Positions 1-9,067 of a DNA stretch of 36,478 nt are shown here, piece by piece. This DNA comes from Candidatus Thorarchaeota archaeon (GTDB lineage: Archaea > Asgardarchaeota > Thorarchaeia > Thorarchaeales > Thorarchaeaceae). The first letter of the stretch is position 1. Each line of letters starts with the position of its first letter. Location: assembly GCA_016839445.1 (NCBI GenBank), contig JAEOUG010000096.1, positions 1 through 36,478 on the forward strand, written 5' to 3'. A program made the position numbers and the translations under genes. The notes beneath the pieces are model-generated. The model was not told the DNA's origin and did not search any database. It worked only from the letters and a program-made list of their open reading frames with translations.

Positions 1-85
1 TCACAACAGAGACTGCAGAGATTACCAGGATTGGTATCAGGGCTACAGTCACGAACGTGACGACTATACGTTTTGAAATGTCCAA
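1..85 (-). CDS. N-terminus of a membrane protein (possibly a sensor), truncated by the window edge
   Basis: Minus-strand TTG start at 85 preceded by GGAGGAA; translation MDISKRIVVTFVTVALIPILVISAVSVV.. is a typical N-terminal TM helix; ORF runs off the window. Confidence 0.55.
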   Translation of the reverse strand, partial: MDISKRIVVTFVTVALIPILVISAVSVV

Positions 86-144
86 TCAGATTCCTCCATC
101 TGAGTCTCTTCTCTCTCTATTCTGTATTGCATCCATTGTAATGC

Positions 145-1590
145 TCAACCACTCCATTTTCTGAGTTCCTGCCCAATCTTCTTGGCAAACGCTCGTATGT
201 CCTCGCCCTCTGCAAGTCGGAACTGGTCCCCGTCCAGGGTGCCCTTGATGTCTCCTTCACCCAAGAGGATGATGAGTGTCCTGCGTAGAATGTCACGATG
301 AACCCCGGTCTCCTTCTCCAACCTGTCCACAGCGAAGGAGTCCCTCTGCCTCAGGAGGTCCATCAATGCGTCTGGCACTCTCTGAATCTCATTGGGCGCT
401 GGTTTCTTCCCTCCGGCAATCACATCCGCCTTAGTCCGCACGAATGTGTTCTCCTGAATGTATCCTTCGATTGCCCCGCTCTGGATCATTGCCTGTAGAC
501 TGCGGCGAAGATTGTAGGCAGCAGGTCGCGGCAATGTTCGCCGGAGTATCTTGTCGAGGTCGTTCAACTGAATTCTCTCGTGCCTTGACGTAATCGAGTC
601 AATGCTCTCCTGAATATACTCCTCGATCACGTACTCCTCGTACATCTCAAGTTGCGCTCCACAGGAGCTACATTTCGCTGCCTCTGGGGACACAGGTGCG
701 CCGCAATTGCCGCACTTTATTGCCCGTCTGTATAGTATGGTCTTAGTTGAGCCTAGCTGTTGAAGAATAACCTGTTCAGTTCTCGATACCTTACCTGTAC
801 CTTCCACTTCGAAGAAGGTCAGTTTCTTGTCTCGAGTGCTCACGACCAGATAGGCGATGTCTGAATCGTCATCTGGAATCCCCGTGGCAAGTGCGCGAGG
901 GCAGTCATCGACTTCGACTCTTGTCACCTCATTGCCATCCAGATCCCAGAGTCTCAGTATGGAAGAGTTGTCGCCCGTGACAAAGAGCTTCCTCTCCCCG
1001 AAAGACAACACCGCGAATGTCGTCAGATTCTCCCCCAGCTGAATTTCCTGTAGCTGGTAACCCGCAGAAGTCAGGACTGTCACGAGACCTGACCTGTCCG
1101 CAATGACTGCTTCAAGTTCCGAGTCGTTAGTGATGTCCTCAAGCCAGACGTCTGCGATGGGATTCCTCATGTTCCGACTGAATATTGCATCCTTATCGTC
1201 GTTCCAGAGTACTACTCGTCGATTCTGAAGTGCGACAATGACCTCAGCGGCCCCATCACCATCGACATCTCGCGCGTCGCAAGCAACTACAGGGCTTTCG
1301 AGGCTGATCTGCCAGAAGGCTTGCCCCCGGTGATCAACAACTAAGAGCTTCTTTCCCACTCCACCCACAAGTGAGTCCTGGCCCTCCCCCCTGATGTCTG
1401 CCACGGCAATGCAACGAACTTTGCTACTCCACTTCCTAGTGCTCCTCAAGGTACCTCTCGCATCAAAGATGCGCAGCCGGTCTGCATAGTCCAAGGAGAA
1501 GATCTGAGTGCTGGCATCCTTCTTCTGCCTTACATAGACAGAATAGACGTTGGCAGAAACGGGAACGTTCGCTACGGTGCGAATCCTCAA
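145..1590 (-). CDS. Beta-propeller-like protein with zinc ribbon and two C-terminal winged-helix-like segments
   Basis: Repeats such as VADIRGEGQDSLVGG, ARDVDGDGAAEVIVA, LEDITNDSELEAVIA (FG-GAP-like blades), then CGNCGAPVSPEAAKCSSCG, then two helix-turn-helix/wing patterns (LRRSLQAMIQSGAIEGYIQENTFVRT; LRRTLIILLGEGDIKGTLDGDQFRL). TTG start. Confidence 0.75.
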   Translation of the reverse strand: MRIRTVANVPVSANVYSVYVRQKKDASTQIFSLDYADRLRIFDARGTLRSTRKWSSKVRCIAVADIRGEGQDSLVGGVGKKLLVVDHRGQAFWQISLESPVVACDARDVDGDGAAEVIVALQNRRVVLWNDDKDAIFSRNMRNPIADVWLEDITNDSELEAVIADRSGLVTVLTSAGYQLQEIQLGENLTTFAVLSFGERKLFVTGDNSSILRLWDLDGNEVTRVEVDDCPRALATGIPDDDSDIAYLVVSTRDKKLTFFEVEGTGKVSRTEQVILQQLGSTKTILYRRAIKCGNCGAPVSPEAAKCSSCGAQLEMYEEYVIEEYIQESIDSITSRHERIQLNDLDKILRRTLPRPAAYNLRRSLQAMIQSGAIEGYIQENTFVRTKADVIAGGKKPAPNEIQRVPDALMDLLRQRDSFAVDRLEKETGVHRDILRRTLIILLGEGDIKGTLDGDQFRLAEGEDIRAFAKKIGQELRKWSG

Positions 1591-1658
1591 CTTGCTTTAT
1601 GCACCTCTGCTCTCTCTGTTCTGAACGGATTTAAGTCTGCACGGAGATAAACCGTGTA

Positions 1659-2741
1659 ATGAGTCCTTCTCCCTTTGAGTGCAGAGTTGGTTTCCTGTGG
1701 AGCGAGCTTCTTGAATCATTCGACTTTGGAGCGAAGCACCCAATCCAGCCTGGGCGATTCAGGAGAATAAGGGACTTCTATCGCTCGTGCGGGTTTCTAG
1801 GTCTGCCAAACGTAAGTGTCGTGCAACCACGCCCCCTGACACAGAATGAGCTTGAAGAGATACACGCAGCGGACTATCTTGCAAAGGTGAGGGCAATCTC
1901 AGATAGCGGGGAAGGCGAGATTGACATTGACACTCCTGGCTTCAAGGGGATATTCGAGAATGCCAGTCTTACTTCAGGGGCCACCGTTAGCGGCATCCGG
2001 GCTGTGTTAGCAGGTGAGATTGACCACTTCGTTTCGCCAACGGGGGGTTTTCATCACGCCAAGTTCGCTCGTGGAGGAGGATTCTGCATCTTCAATGACG
2101 TAGCAGCCGGAGTATACGAACTGAAGAGGTCTGGGCTCCAGAGGATTCTGATTGCCGACTTCGATGTTCACCATGGAAACGGCACCCAGGAGTACTTCCT
2201 ATCAGACCCCGGAGTGATGCAGATCTCCTTCCACGAAAGCCCTGAATGGATGTATCCACACGATGGGTACATTGACGATATCGGCGAGGGGCCAGGAGCC
2301 GGCTACAACATCAACATGCCGTTTCCAATGGATTCAGCAGATGCCGTCTACAGGTACGCGTTCCAGGAGCTTGTGCCGCCTCTGGTTGACTTCTACGAGC
2401 CCGAGTTCATCATATTCCTTCCAGGCATCGATGCGCACTACAAAGACCGCCTAGCACACCTTGTCCTGACCACACATACAATCAGGTTCGTCGCTGAATG
2501 GATGCATCAGGCCGCGCACAGATATGCCTCTGGGCGGATGGGGGTTCTTGCAGGAGGCGGATATCATCCTGACTCCTTCCAGTGGGGTATGGGTGTCGTG
2601 ATGTCTGTTCTCTCTGGCCATGACTATGGTCCGCCACCTCAGAGTCCTCCCTTTGAGGACAATGAAGAGACCTGGAGTGAAGTCCGCGAGAACGTTGCTC
2701 GGGTGAAGGAACGAGTGTTCCCCCTGTTCGGCATCAACTAG
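1659..2741 (+). CDS. Histone deacetylase / acetoin utilization (AcuC) family protein
   Basis: GGFHHAKFARGGGFCIFNDVAAG and DFDVHHGNGTQEYF motifs of the HDAC superfamily. Confidence 0.9.
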   Translation: MSPSPFECRVGFLWSELLESFDFGAKHPIQPGRFRRIRDFYRSCGFLGLPNVSVVQPRPLTQNELEEIHAADYLAKVRAISDSGEGEIDIDTPGFKGIFENASLTSGATVSGIRAVLAGEIDHFVSPTGGFHHAKFARGGGFCIFNDVAAGVYELKRSGLQRILIADFDVHHGNGTQEYFLSDPGVMQISFHESPEWMYPHDGYIDDIGEGPGAGYNINMPFPMDSADAVYRYAFQELVPPLVDFYEPEFIIFLPGIDAHYKDRLAHLVLTTHTIRFVAEWMHQAAHRYASGRMGVLAGGGYHPDSFQWGMGVVMSVLSGHDYGPPPQSPPFEDNEETWSEVRENVARVKERVFPLFGIN

Positions 2742-3424
2742 CCCACGAAGCGCTTGGCCAAATCGACAGCACTCATAGCGTCACTACCGTATGCATCCGC
2801 TCCAGTGTAGTCTACGATGCTCTGGTCGATGTCGCCTCCACCTATGATTACCTTCACCTTGTCCCTTAGGCCGGCGACTTTGAGGGCCTCAATGGTGTCC
2901 TTCATCACATCGTGAGTAGTGGTGATTAGGCCGCTGAGTGCAAGCAGTGGAGCGCCAGTCTCTCTGAGCTTCTCTATGAACCTGTCCGGAGGGACATCCT
3001 CTCCGAGGTCGTATACATCATAGCCATTAGACTTCAGGAAGGCTACCACGAGGTTCTTACCGATGTAGTGTATGTCCCCCTTGACAGTCCCTATGACTAT
3101 CTTTCCTTTCTCCTCTTTCTGCTGGCTCTTAAGGAGGGCTGGCTCTAGGACCTCCATAGCTCTCTTGAAGATGTCTGCTGACATCACAAGCTCCACGAGG
3201 AAATACTCTCCCGTCGAAAACCTCTCTCCAACGATATCCATGCCATCCTTGAGTTCTTGCAGAACCTGAAACGGATCGGTTCCTTCTGACAGCTTCTCTT
3301 CCAGGAATCGCTTCACGTCCTTGTCCTCAAGATCCGCCATAGCGGTGGTCAGCTCTGACATCTGTAGTGAAACCTCTTGTTTCAGTTCTACGGGGGTTTC
3401 CATCATATATCTTTCATTGTCCAA
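2738..3424 (-). CDS. Corrinoid (B12-binding) methyltransferase protein, MtbC/MttC-like
   Basis: B12-binding DxHxxG motif (KGDIHYIGKN), plus SGLITTT and GGGDI motifs; N-terminal helical cap. Confidence 0.88.
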   Translation of the reverse strand: MDNERYMMETPVELKQEVSLQMSELTTAMADLEDKDVKRFLEEKLSEGTDPFQVLQELKDGMDIVGERFSTGEYFLVELVMSADIFKRAMEVLEPALLKSQQKEEKGKIVIGTVKGDIHYIGKNLVVAFLKSNGYDVYDLGEDVPPDRFIEKLRETGAPLLALSGLITTTHDVMKDTIEALKVAGLRDKVKVIIGGGDIDQSIVDYTGADAYGSDAMSAVDLAKRFVG

Positions 3425-3433
3425 CGCTTGGGT

Positions 3434-4360
3434 CTACCCGATCTTGTATCTTGGATGCGACTTGTCGGGCCTGATTCCCTCTTCCAACAGAATCCCCGAG
3501 AGTGCGACATCTATCATTGCCACGGAAGGAAAGGTCACAGGCGCATGTTTGATTGGTCCATAGAGGACGAAGTCAGCTCCCAGTGCTACTGACATGAGGG
3601 CTGATCCGACTTGTGCAGGACGTTTTGCCTCTTTGCCGAACTTCGGAACGAGACCTGACCACATATTCACAGCATTGTGGGCTCCACAACCTGCGGGCCA
3701 ACCAGTTTCGTTCTTCACAAGATCAATTGACTTGCACGCGAGGCCAAGAGTAAGAAGGTCGACTACCCCAGTATCTATCATGACGTTCCCAATCCCCGCA
3801 GCGCTTGCTCTGGCAATGAGGGATTTCGCCAGCTCGAATCTCTTTGAGTAAGAGGCCATTGCAGAACTACTGAACGCGAGAAGCATTGCGGTCTCCACGC
3901 CCGCCTCGACGTATCGGAGAATCGTGTCCTCGTCGTCGTCGGGTCCAATAGAATTGAGAATGATCCTGTCGAGAATGCCCATCTCCTTGGCTGTTCTCAG
4001 TCCTGCAAGGTTGACTTCCAGAACACCGGACCCATCGATCATGAGTGGCATCTGGGTGGTCTCTCCAAGATATCGGATGTAGTTCTCCATCGCCTCAGGA
4101 GTTTCCGCAACCACATCCAGAACACTGGGTACACCCGTCTTCTCCGAGGTTTCCTCAAGCCTCCGGATAGCCTCTCGAGTGCTCTCTCTATCGAACTTGC
4201 CGGTCTTGGAATCCAGAACTAGTCGGTCCTTATTGAAGAACACTGACCCAATCATGACGGTTGGGGACCGGCCTGGTCTCCCCCCGATGTTGATTTGGCC
4301 CACTCTGATTGTCTTCTGCTCAACGCCATAGTCGTGCATTCTAGCAATCCGCCTTCTCAT
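3434..4360 (-). CDS. MtrH-family methyltransferase (tetrahydromethanopterin S-methyltransferase subunit H-like)
   Basis: IRVGQINIGGRPGRSPTVMIGSVFF and the downstream TIM-barrel sequence match the MtrH family. The ORF track starts at 4537, but ATG 4360 is preceded by GGGGGAAGGAG and fits the family N-terminus better. Confidence 0.85.
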   Translation of the reverse strand: MRRRIARMHDYGVEQKTIRVGQINIGGRPGRSPTVMIGSVFFNKDRLVLDSKTGKFDRESTREAIRRLEETSEKTGVPSVLDVVAETPEAMENYIRYLGETTQMPLMIDGSGVLEVNLAGLRTAKEMGILDRIILNSIGPDDDEDTILRYVEAGVETAMLLAFSSSAMASYSKRFELAKSLIARASAAGIGNVMIDTGVVDLLTLGLACKSIDLVKNETGWPAGCGAHNAVNMWSGLVPKFGKEAKRPAQVGSALMSVALGADFVLYGPIKHAPVTFPSVAMIDVALSGILLEEGIRPDKSHPRYKIG

Positions 4361-4613
4361 CTGACGTAGACTCCTTCCCCCTTTAAGAACGAAGTTATGG
4401 GCGTTGCGACTGATTGGGGCGTGCAGAAGCCACATCAACACCCTCGTCGAGTGTGCGTGCTCTCGAACGAGCGACTGAGTGCCGAAAATCCCATGTTTCC
4501 GAGCAGTTGCGTGATACAAGATTCGTTCAAATGACACTTATTATTGTCCCATGCATAATACAATGGTTGATTTAACGGAAGCAACCACAGAATCAAGGCG
4601 GGAATGAAACGTC

Positions 4614-6071
4614 ATGCCCCGGCAACAGAAGGCTCCGAAGAAGAAGACCCCCAGTGAGTCCTCTCCAGACATAGACCTGTACTCCCACAGTGACGAGATT
4701 CTCCACGCAGTTCTAGAGGAGTCTCAGACGGGCATTGCCATAGTTGGGGATGACTACCGACTGGAATACATCAACGAAGAAGGATGCAGGATATTTGGTG
4801 GGTCTAGAGGAGATCTTGTCGGGCACGACTTCCGTGAGTTCTTGAAGGATGACATAAAACAGATTGTTGCTGAACGCTACGAGAAGAGGCGTCTCGGTGA
4901 ACACGTTCCTACCTCTTACCCGTTCAAGCTTGTCCGAAAGGATGGAGAGATGCGCACTGTCGAGGGAAAGGTGTCCGTCGTTCGAGGGACGAACGGCTCA
5001 CTGAAGACAATTGCTCACTTCCTTGACATCACTCACATCGAGCTTGGCCAAATGCTTCTCGAGGAGTCACAAAGACGCTACCGCATTCTTGTTGAAACCA
5101 TGAATGACGGGCTGGCAATCGACGATGAAAACGGGAATCTGACGTACGCAAATGAAGCCTTCTTGAAGATGCTTGGATATGAATTCGAGGAGATTCTCGG
5201 CAAGCCCTGGGTGGAATTGACTTCGGGGCTCGAGCACAATGGTGTGATGGAGAAGATATCTGACAGGAAGAAGGGCCTCTCCGAAAAATACGAGCTCTCT
5301 TGGAAGAGCAAAACAGGCGAGATTATTCCGACGATCATATCCGCAACTCCACTCCATGACAACGATGGTAGGTTCCAGGGGACTTTCGCTGTGGTGACTG
5401 AGATATCCGCACAGAAGGATGCGGAGGAAGCAGTTCAGTTCTATCTCGACCTACTCTCTCATGACATAGCCAATCAGCTACAGGTCATAATGACCAGCAG
5501 CGGGTTGCTGGAGGAGGAGGTCCCAACATCCTATATCTCGGAGGCGAGAAAGGACATCTCAGACGCTGTTGAGAGGTGCAATCGGCTCATAACCAAAGTG
5601 AAGCGTGCAGCACAGAGCAGATACGTTCCTCTGACCAATGTCAATCTCATACCTGTCCTCAAGGAGAAGATCAAGATTCTCGAGCGCGTGTTTGACGCGA
5701 AAGTACACTTGGATGGAATTGGCAAGAGTGCTATGGTAGTGGCTGATGTACTCCTGGGCGAGATGATATGGAATCTACTTGAGAATGCGGCTCGGCACAA
5801 TCCCAAGGAACAGAAAGAGCTCTGGATTGAGGGCAAGAGCAAAGGGGGCGTCTACCAGCTCTCTGTAGCCGATGACGGACCTGGCTTGAGCGAATCTCGG
5901 AAGGCCGCTCTGTTCACGGAGAGAAAGCATGGCGGCGGGGTTGGCTTGACACTGGTCGGTCAGATGGTGCGCAAGTATGGCGGGTCGATTGAGGTTGACG
6001 ACAGAGTGAAGGGCAAGCCCAGCCTGGGGGCGAAGTTCACCATCACTCTTCGAAAGGCCAAGAAGTCCTGA
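4614..6071 (+). CDS. Soluble PAS-PAS sensor histidine kinase
   Basis: Two PAS-like domains, DHp box LDLLSHDIANQLQVI, HATPase N box LLENAARHN and G box DDGPGL. No TM segment apparent. Confidence 0.88.
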   Translation: MPRQQKAPKKKTPSESSPDIDLYSHSDEILHAVLEESQTGIAIVGDDYRLEYINEEGCRIFGGSRGDLVGHDFREFLKDDIKQIVAERYEKRRLGEHVPTSYPFKLVRKDGEMRTVEGKVSVVRGTNGSLKTIAHFLDITHIELGQMLLEESQRRYRILVETMNDGLAIDDENGNLTYANEAFLKMLGYEFEEILGKPWVELTSGLEHNGVMEKISDRKKGLSEKYELSWKSKTGEIIPTIISATPLHDNDGRFQGTFAVVTEISAQKDAEEAVQFYLDLLSHDIANQLQVIMTSSGLLEEEVPTSYISEARKDISDAVERCNRLITKVKRAAQSRYVPLTNVNLIPVLKEKIKILERVFDAKVHLDGIGKSAMVVADVLLGEMIWNLLENAARHNPKEQKELWIEGKSKGGVYQLSVADDGPGLSESRKAALFTERKHGGGVGLTLVGQMVRKYGGSIEVDDRVKGKPSLGAKFTITLRKAKKS

Positions 6072-6074
6072 TCA

Positions 6075-6341
6075 CTAGCGAGTCCTGTTGTTGATTCGCT
6101 CATAGAGGCCTTCGAAGAAGTCCTTCTTCTTGATGGCATTTATCTTGAAGAAGTTGGTCTTGATTCTGTACAGTCTCCGTTTGATCTCGTCATAGTCCTT
6201 GAGCCCTCTCTTTCCCACAGCGTCATCAAACACGGTTGCCACCTTCTCTGGGAAATTGTCGATGAACTGGCATGATTTCACTTGGATGTGGAAAAGTGTG
6301 CTCTTCAGAATGTCATGTCGAGAGATGCTTCTACTCGCCAT
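6075..6341 (-). CDS. Small uncharacterised basic protein (88 aa)
   Basis: Complete ORF, convergent with the histidine kinase (3-bp gap); no recognisable family. Confidence 0.55.
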   Translation of the reverse strand: MASRSISRHDILKSTLFHIQVKSCQFIDNFPEKVATVFDDAVGKRGLKDYDEIKRRLYRIKTNFFKINAIKKKDFFEGLYERINNRTR

Positions 6342-6460
6342 TGTTCGGTCCCCATTTTTCGGTAGTGCGGATTATACTTAAGATATCAGGTAAATATGTT
6401 CGAATATTATCTGTGAACTACACACAAAAGCGCATCGGGACCCTACATTCTGGCTGTCGA

Positions 6461-7213
6461 ATGACAGTAGAGCTGGAGTTATATCGTGCCGGCCGGACCG
6501 ACAGTCAGGGTTGGACTCTCTTGCGACTGGCCTCAGTGATCGATGTAAGCCTGGTTGATGTTCCGAAGATCCCCGTCACGGTGATATTCCTCGCAGGATG
6601 CAACTTCGACTGCCCCTATTGCCAGAATGCAGAGATCATACCTCTAGAATCAGGTTCTGAGTCTACACCTTCAGAGATTGCAGGAAGCGCCAAGGGCTTC
6701 CTGACCGATGGCTATTGCATCACTGGAGGAGAGCCAACGATACAGAAGGAACTCCCGCTCCTGCTGAAGGAACTCAAGGCTCCCGGCAAGCACGTGAATC
6801 TCAATACACAGGGGTCTGTCCCTGATGTTCTGGAAGCCGCTGTTCCATTCTTGGATTCTGTCTGGTTCGATGTGAAGTCAAGTCCGAGGAAGTACCAGCA
6901 GGTTGCACGAACAAGAAATGACCCTTGGCCTCGAGTTCGCAGGAGTGTTGAACTCCTTCTGGACGCTGATGTTCTCTTCTGGCCAAGAACGACTTACGTT
7001 GGTGGCCTCACCCAAGCTGATGACATCGAGGATATCCTAGACTTCCTGTCTGAGATTGGCTTCCATGGCGAGTATGTGATTCAGAACTTCATCAAGTCCG
7101 CAGGCACTCGCGAGTCAGAGGTAGAGGAGTTCTATTCTGCTCCGGAATCCGAAGCGACGGGATTCGCTGGACTCGCCCGATCTGGGATCAGTGTCCGACT
7201 TGAATGGAGATAG
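6461..7213 (+). CDS. Radical SAM protein, anaerobic ribonucleotide reductase-activating (NrdG)-like
   Basis: CxxxCxxC in GCNFDCPYCQN; ITGGEPT motif. Start moved from 6272 to ATG 6461 because upstream residues look non-coding and overlap the opposite gene. Confidence 0.85.
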   Translation: MTVELELYRAGRTDSQGWTLLRLASVIDVSLVDVPKIPVTVIFLAGCNFDCPYCQNAEIIPLESGSESTPSEIAGSAKGFLTDGYCITGGEPTIQKELPLLLKELKAPGKHVNLNTQGSVPDVLEAAVPFLDSVWFDVKSSPRKYQQVARTRNDPWPRVRRSVELLLDADVLFWPRTTYVGGLTQADDIEDILDFLSEIGFHGEYVIQNFIKSAGTRESEVEEFYSAPESEATGFAGLARSGISVRLEWR

Positions 7214-7252
7214 GCCTCTGCGTAGCGAATTATGGACAAACACACAGACAAC

Positions 7253-7260
7253 CTTTTAAA
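7253..7260 (+). promoter_or_regulatory. Candidate TATA box for psmA
   Basis: cttttaaa about 70 nt upstream of the ATG. Confidence 0.5.
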
Positions 7261-7327
7261 CGCCCTCGGATTGAGTCTGTTTTGACCACGCCAGACCACT
7301 GGCACGTACATCTTGAGGTCACTTATC

Positions 7328-8059
7328 ATGTTTCCCACACAGAGTATGGGCTATGACCGAGCCATCACTGTCTTCAGTCCAGAGGGTCGGCTCTACCAAG
7401 TTGAGTACGCGACTGAGGCTGTGCGCCACGGGCCATTAGCCGTCGGCGTCAAGGCCACTGATGGCGTCGTCCTTGTCGGCGAGAAGAGATCTCCACATGC
7501 ATTGGCCGATCTCGACACCCTCCGCAAGATTCTGCTTATTGACGACCATGTGGGAACAGCGATTGCCGGACTCCATGCAGATGCAAGGAAACTCATTGAC
7601 CAAGCCCGAGTCCAATCTCAGGTCAATAGACTCAGCTACGACGAGCCCATCTCAATCCAGGCACTTGTTGTAAACATCTGCGACACAAAGCAGTTGCACA
7701 CACAGTATGGTGGAGTGAGACCTTATGGGGTTGCTCTCCTTGTTGCTGGTGTGGATGACCACGGTCCGCAGCTATACACAACAGACCCCTCCGGCTCATT
7801 CTGGGGCTGGAAGGCTGCAGCTATTGGTAAGGAGTCTGACGCTGTGCGCGAGTACTTCCAGGAGGAGTACAAGCCCACGCTGAAGCTTCCCCAAGCACAG
7901 AGTCTTGCTTTGGATGGCCTCTTGAAGGTCACGGACAAGAGCGAATCAGATCCTGCAGAGCTTGCCAAATCTATTGAGATTGGCCTCATCAATACCACGG
8001 ATAAGAAGTTCAAGATTCTAGAGCAGGATGAAGTACAGGCAATCTTGGCTGCAAGGTAG
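7328..8059 (+). CDS. psmA: 20S proteasome alpha subunit
   Basis: MGYDRAITVFSPEGRLYQVEYATEAVRHG is the canonical alpha-subunit N-terminus. ATG 7328 has an upstream GAGGT; ORF track extends to TTG 7313. Confidence 0.96.
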   Translation: MFPTQSMGYDRAITVFSPEGRLYQVEYATEAVRHGPLAVGVKATDGVVLVGEKRSPHALADLDTLRKILLIDDHVGTAIAGLHADARKLIDQARVQSQVNRLSYDEPISIQALVVNICDTKQLHTQYGGVRPYGVALLVAGVDDHGPQLYTTDPSGSFWGWKAAAIGKESDAVREYFQEEYKPTLKLPQAQSLALDGLLKVTDKSESDPAELAKSIEIGLINTTDKKFKILEQDEVQAILAAR

Positions 8060-8060
8060 G

Positions 8061-8957
8061 CTATCGAGTAGACTGCTGCACTAGTCTGTCTACTATAAGA
8101 CTTGCCACATCGATGTTTGTCACTCGTGACAGGGCGCTCCATGAAGGAGCGGCGTTTGCTTCAATGACAGATGGTCCTTCCGGCGATTCCAGTATATCCA
8201 CACCCGTATAGTCGAGGTTAAGCACTTCAGCTGTCTTGATTGCACACTCTTTGTATTCGTCATCAAGCTCCGCCACTTCTGCTCTTCCCCCACCGTGTAC
8301 GTTCGTTCGCCACTCGCCCTCAACGTCTGGAAGATACCTGTACATCGCTGCCACCAGTTGGCCGCCGATGACAAACGCCCGGATATCTCGATCTGGCTTG
8401 CTTACCATCTCTTGAACGTAGAGGACCTGGCCGAGCTGGTGAATGAACTTCATGGCTCGGTACGTGAGCTCCTTGTGCTCAGCTCTGATGGCGCCCATTC
8501 CTCGGGCCCCAATGAGAGGTTTGATGACAACATCGCCGACCTCGTCGACGAATTCTATGGCTGCCTCAAGGTTCTCTCCGATGTACGTTCTTGGCACTCT
8601 GATGCCCGCCTTGTTCAGTGCGGTGAGAGTGGCGTACTTGTCCTTCGCTCTCCTGAACGAGTAGGCTGGGTTCATGACGTATATGCCTGCATCCTCGAGG
8701 TGCTCGAGCAGGCTTATCCTGTAGGTAATCTGGTCTCCCGTACCGAACCCAATCGTACGCACAAGAACCCCGTCCATGTCAGACACGTCCTCATCGAGGT
8801 GCGTGAAACGATTTGGGATCTGAGCCGCAATGTCCGGGAGTCTGAATGGCTTCGCAACGTGTCCCTTGTCATTGATTGCCTTGATTAGATTTGCAGTCGC
8901 CCAGTTGTTGATATTCTCGTGATAGACGACCCCAAACAGCAGATTCGACATTGACAT
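8061..8957 (-). CDS. ATP-grasp RimK/LysX-like ligase
   Basis: DVVIKPLIGARGMGAIRA, DRDIRAFVIGGQLVAAMYR and VIEANAAPSW motifs of RimK-type ATP-grasp enzymes. Confidence 0.88.
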   Translation of the reverse strand: MSMSNLLFGVVYHENINNWATANLIKAINDKGHVAKPFRLPDIAAQIPNRFTHLDEDVSDMDGVLVRTIGFGTGDQITYRISLLEHLEDAGIYVMNPAYSFRRAKDKYATLTALNKAGIRVPRTYIGENLEAAIEFVDEVGDVVIKPLIGARGMGAIRAEHKELTYRAMKFIHQLGQVLYVQEMVSKPDRDIRAFVIGGQLVAAMYRYLPDVEGEWRTNVHGGGRAEVAELDDEYKECAIKTAEVLNLDYTGVDILESPEGPSVIEANAAPSWSALSRVTNIDVASLIVDRLVQQSTR

Positions 8958-9067
8958 CGCACCTACGAGTAGACATCGCTTCTCATCCTGTTAAAAGGGC
9001 TTGTCTACACAGGGCAACCATTAAGTGCCAGTGGCTTTTCGGGCTGACCTGAGGCGCTATCCTCAAG

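Noticed and set aside
4361-4537. Possible cobalamin riboswitch before the MtrH/corrinoid genes
   Set aside because: No recognisable B12-box consensus; only simple hairpins, so reported just as a possible leader.
8295-8888. 197-aa ORF on the plus strand opposite the RimK-like gene
   Set aside because: Shadow ORF; the opposite strand has clear ATP-grasp motifs.
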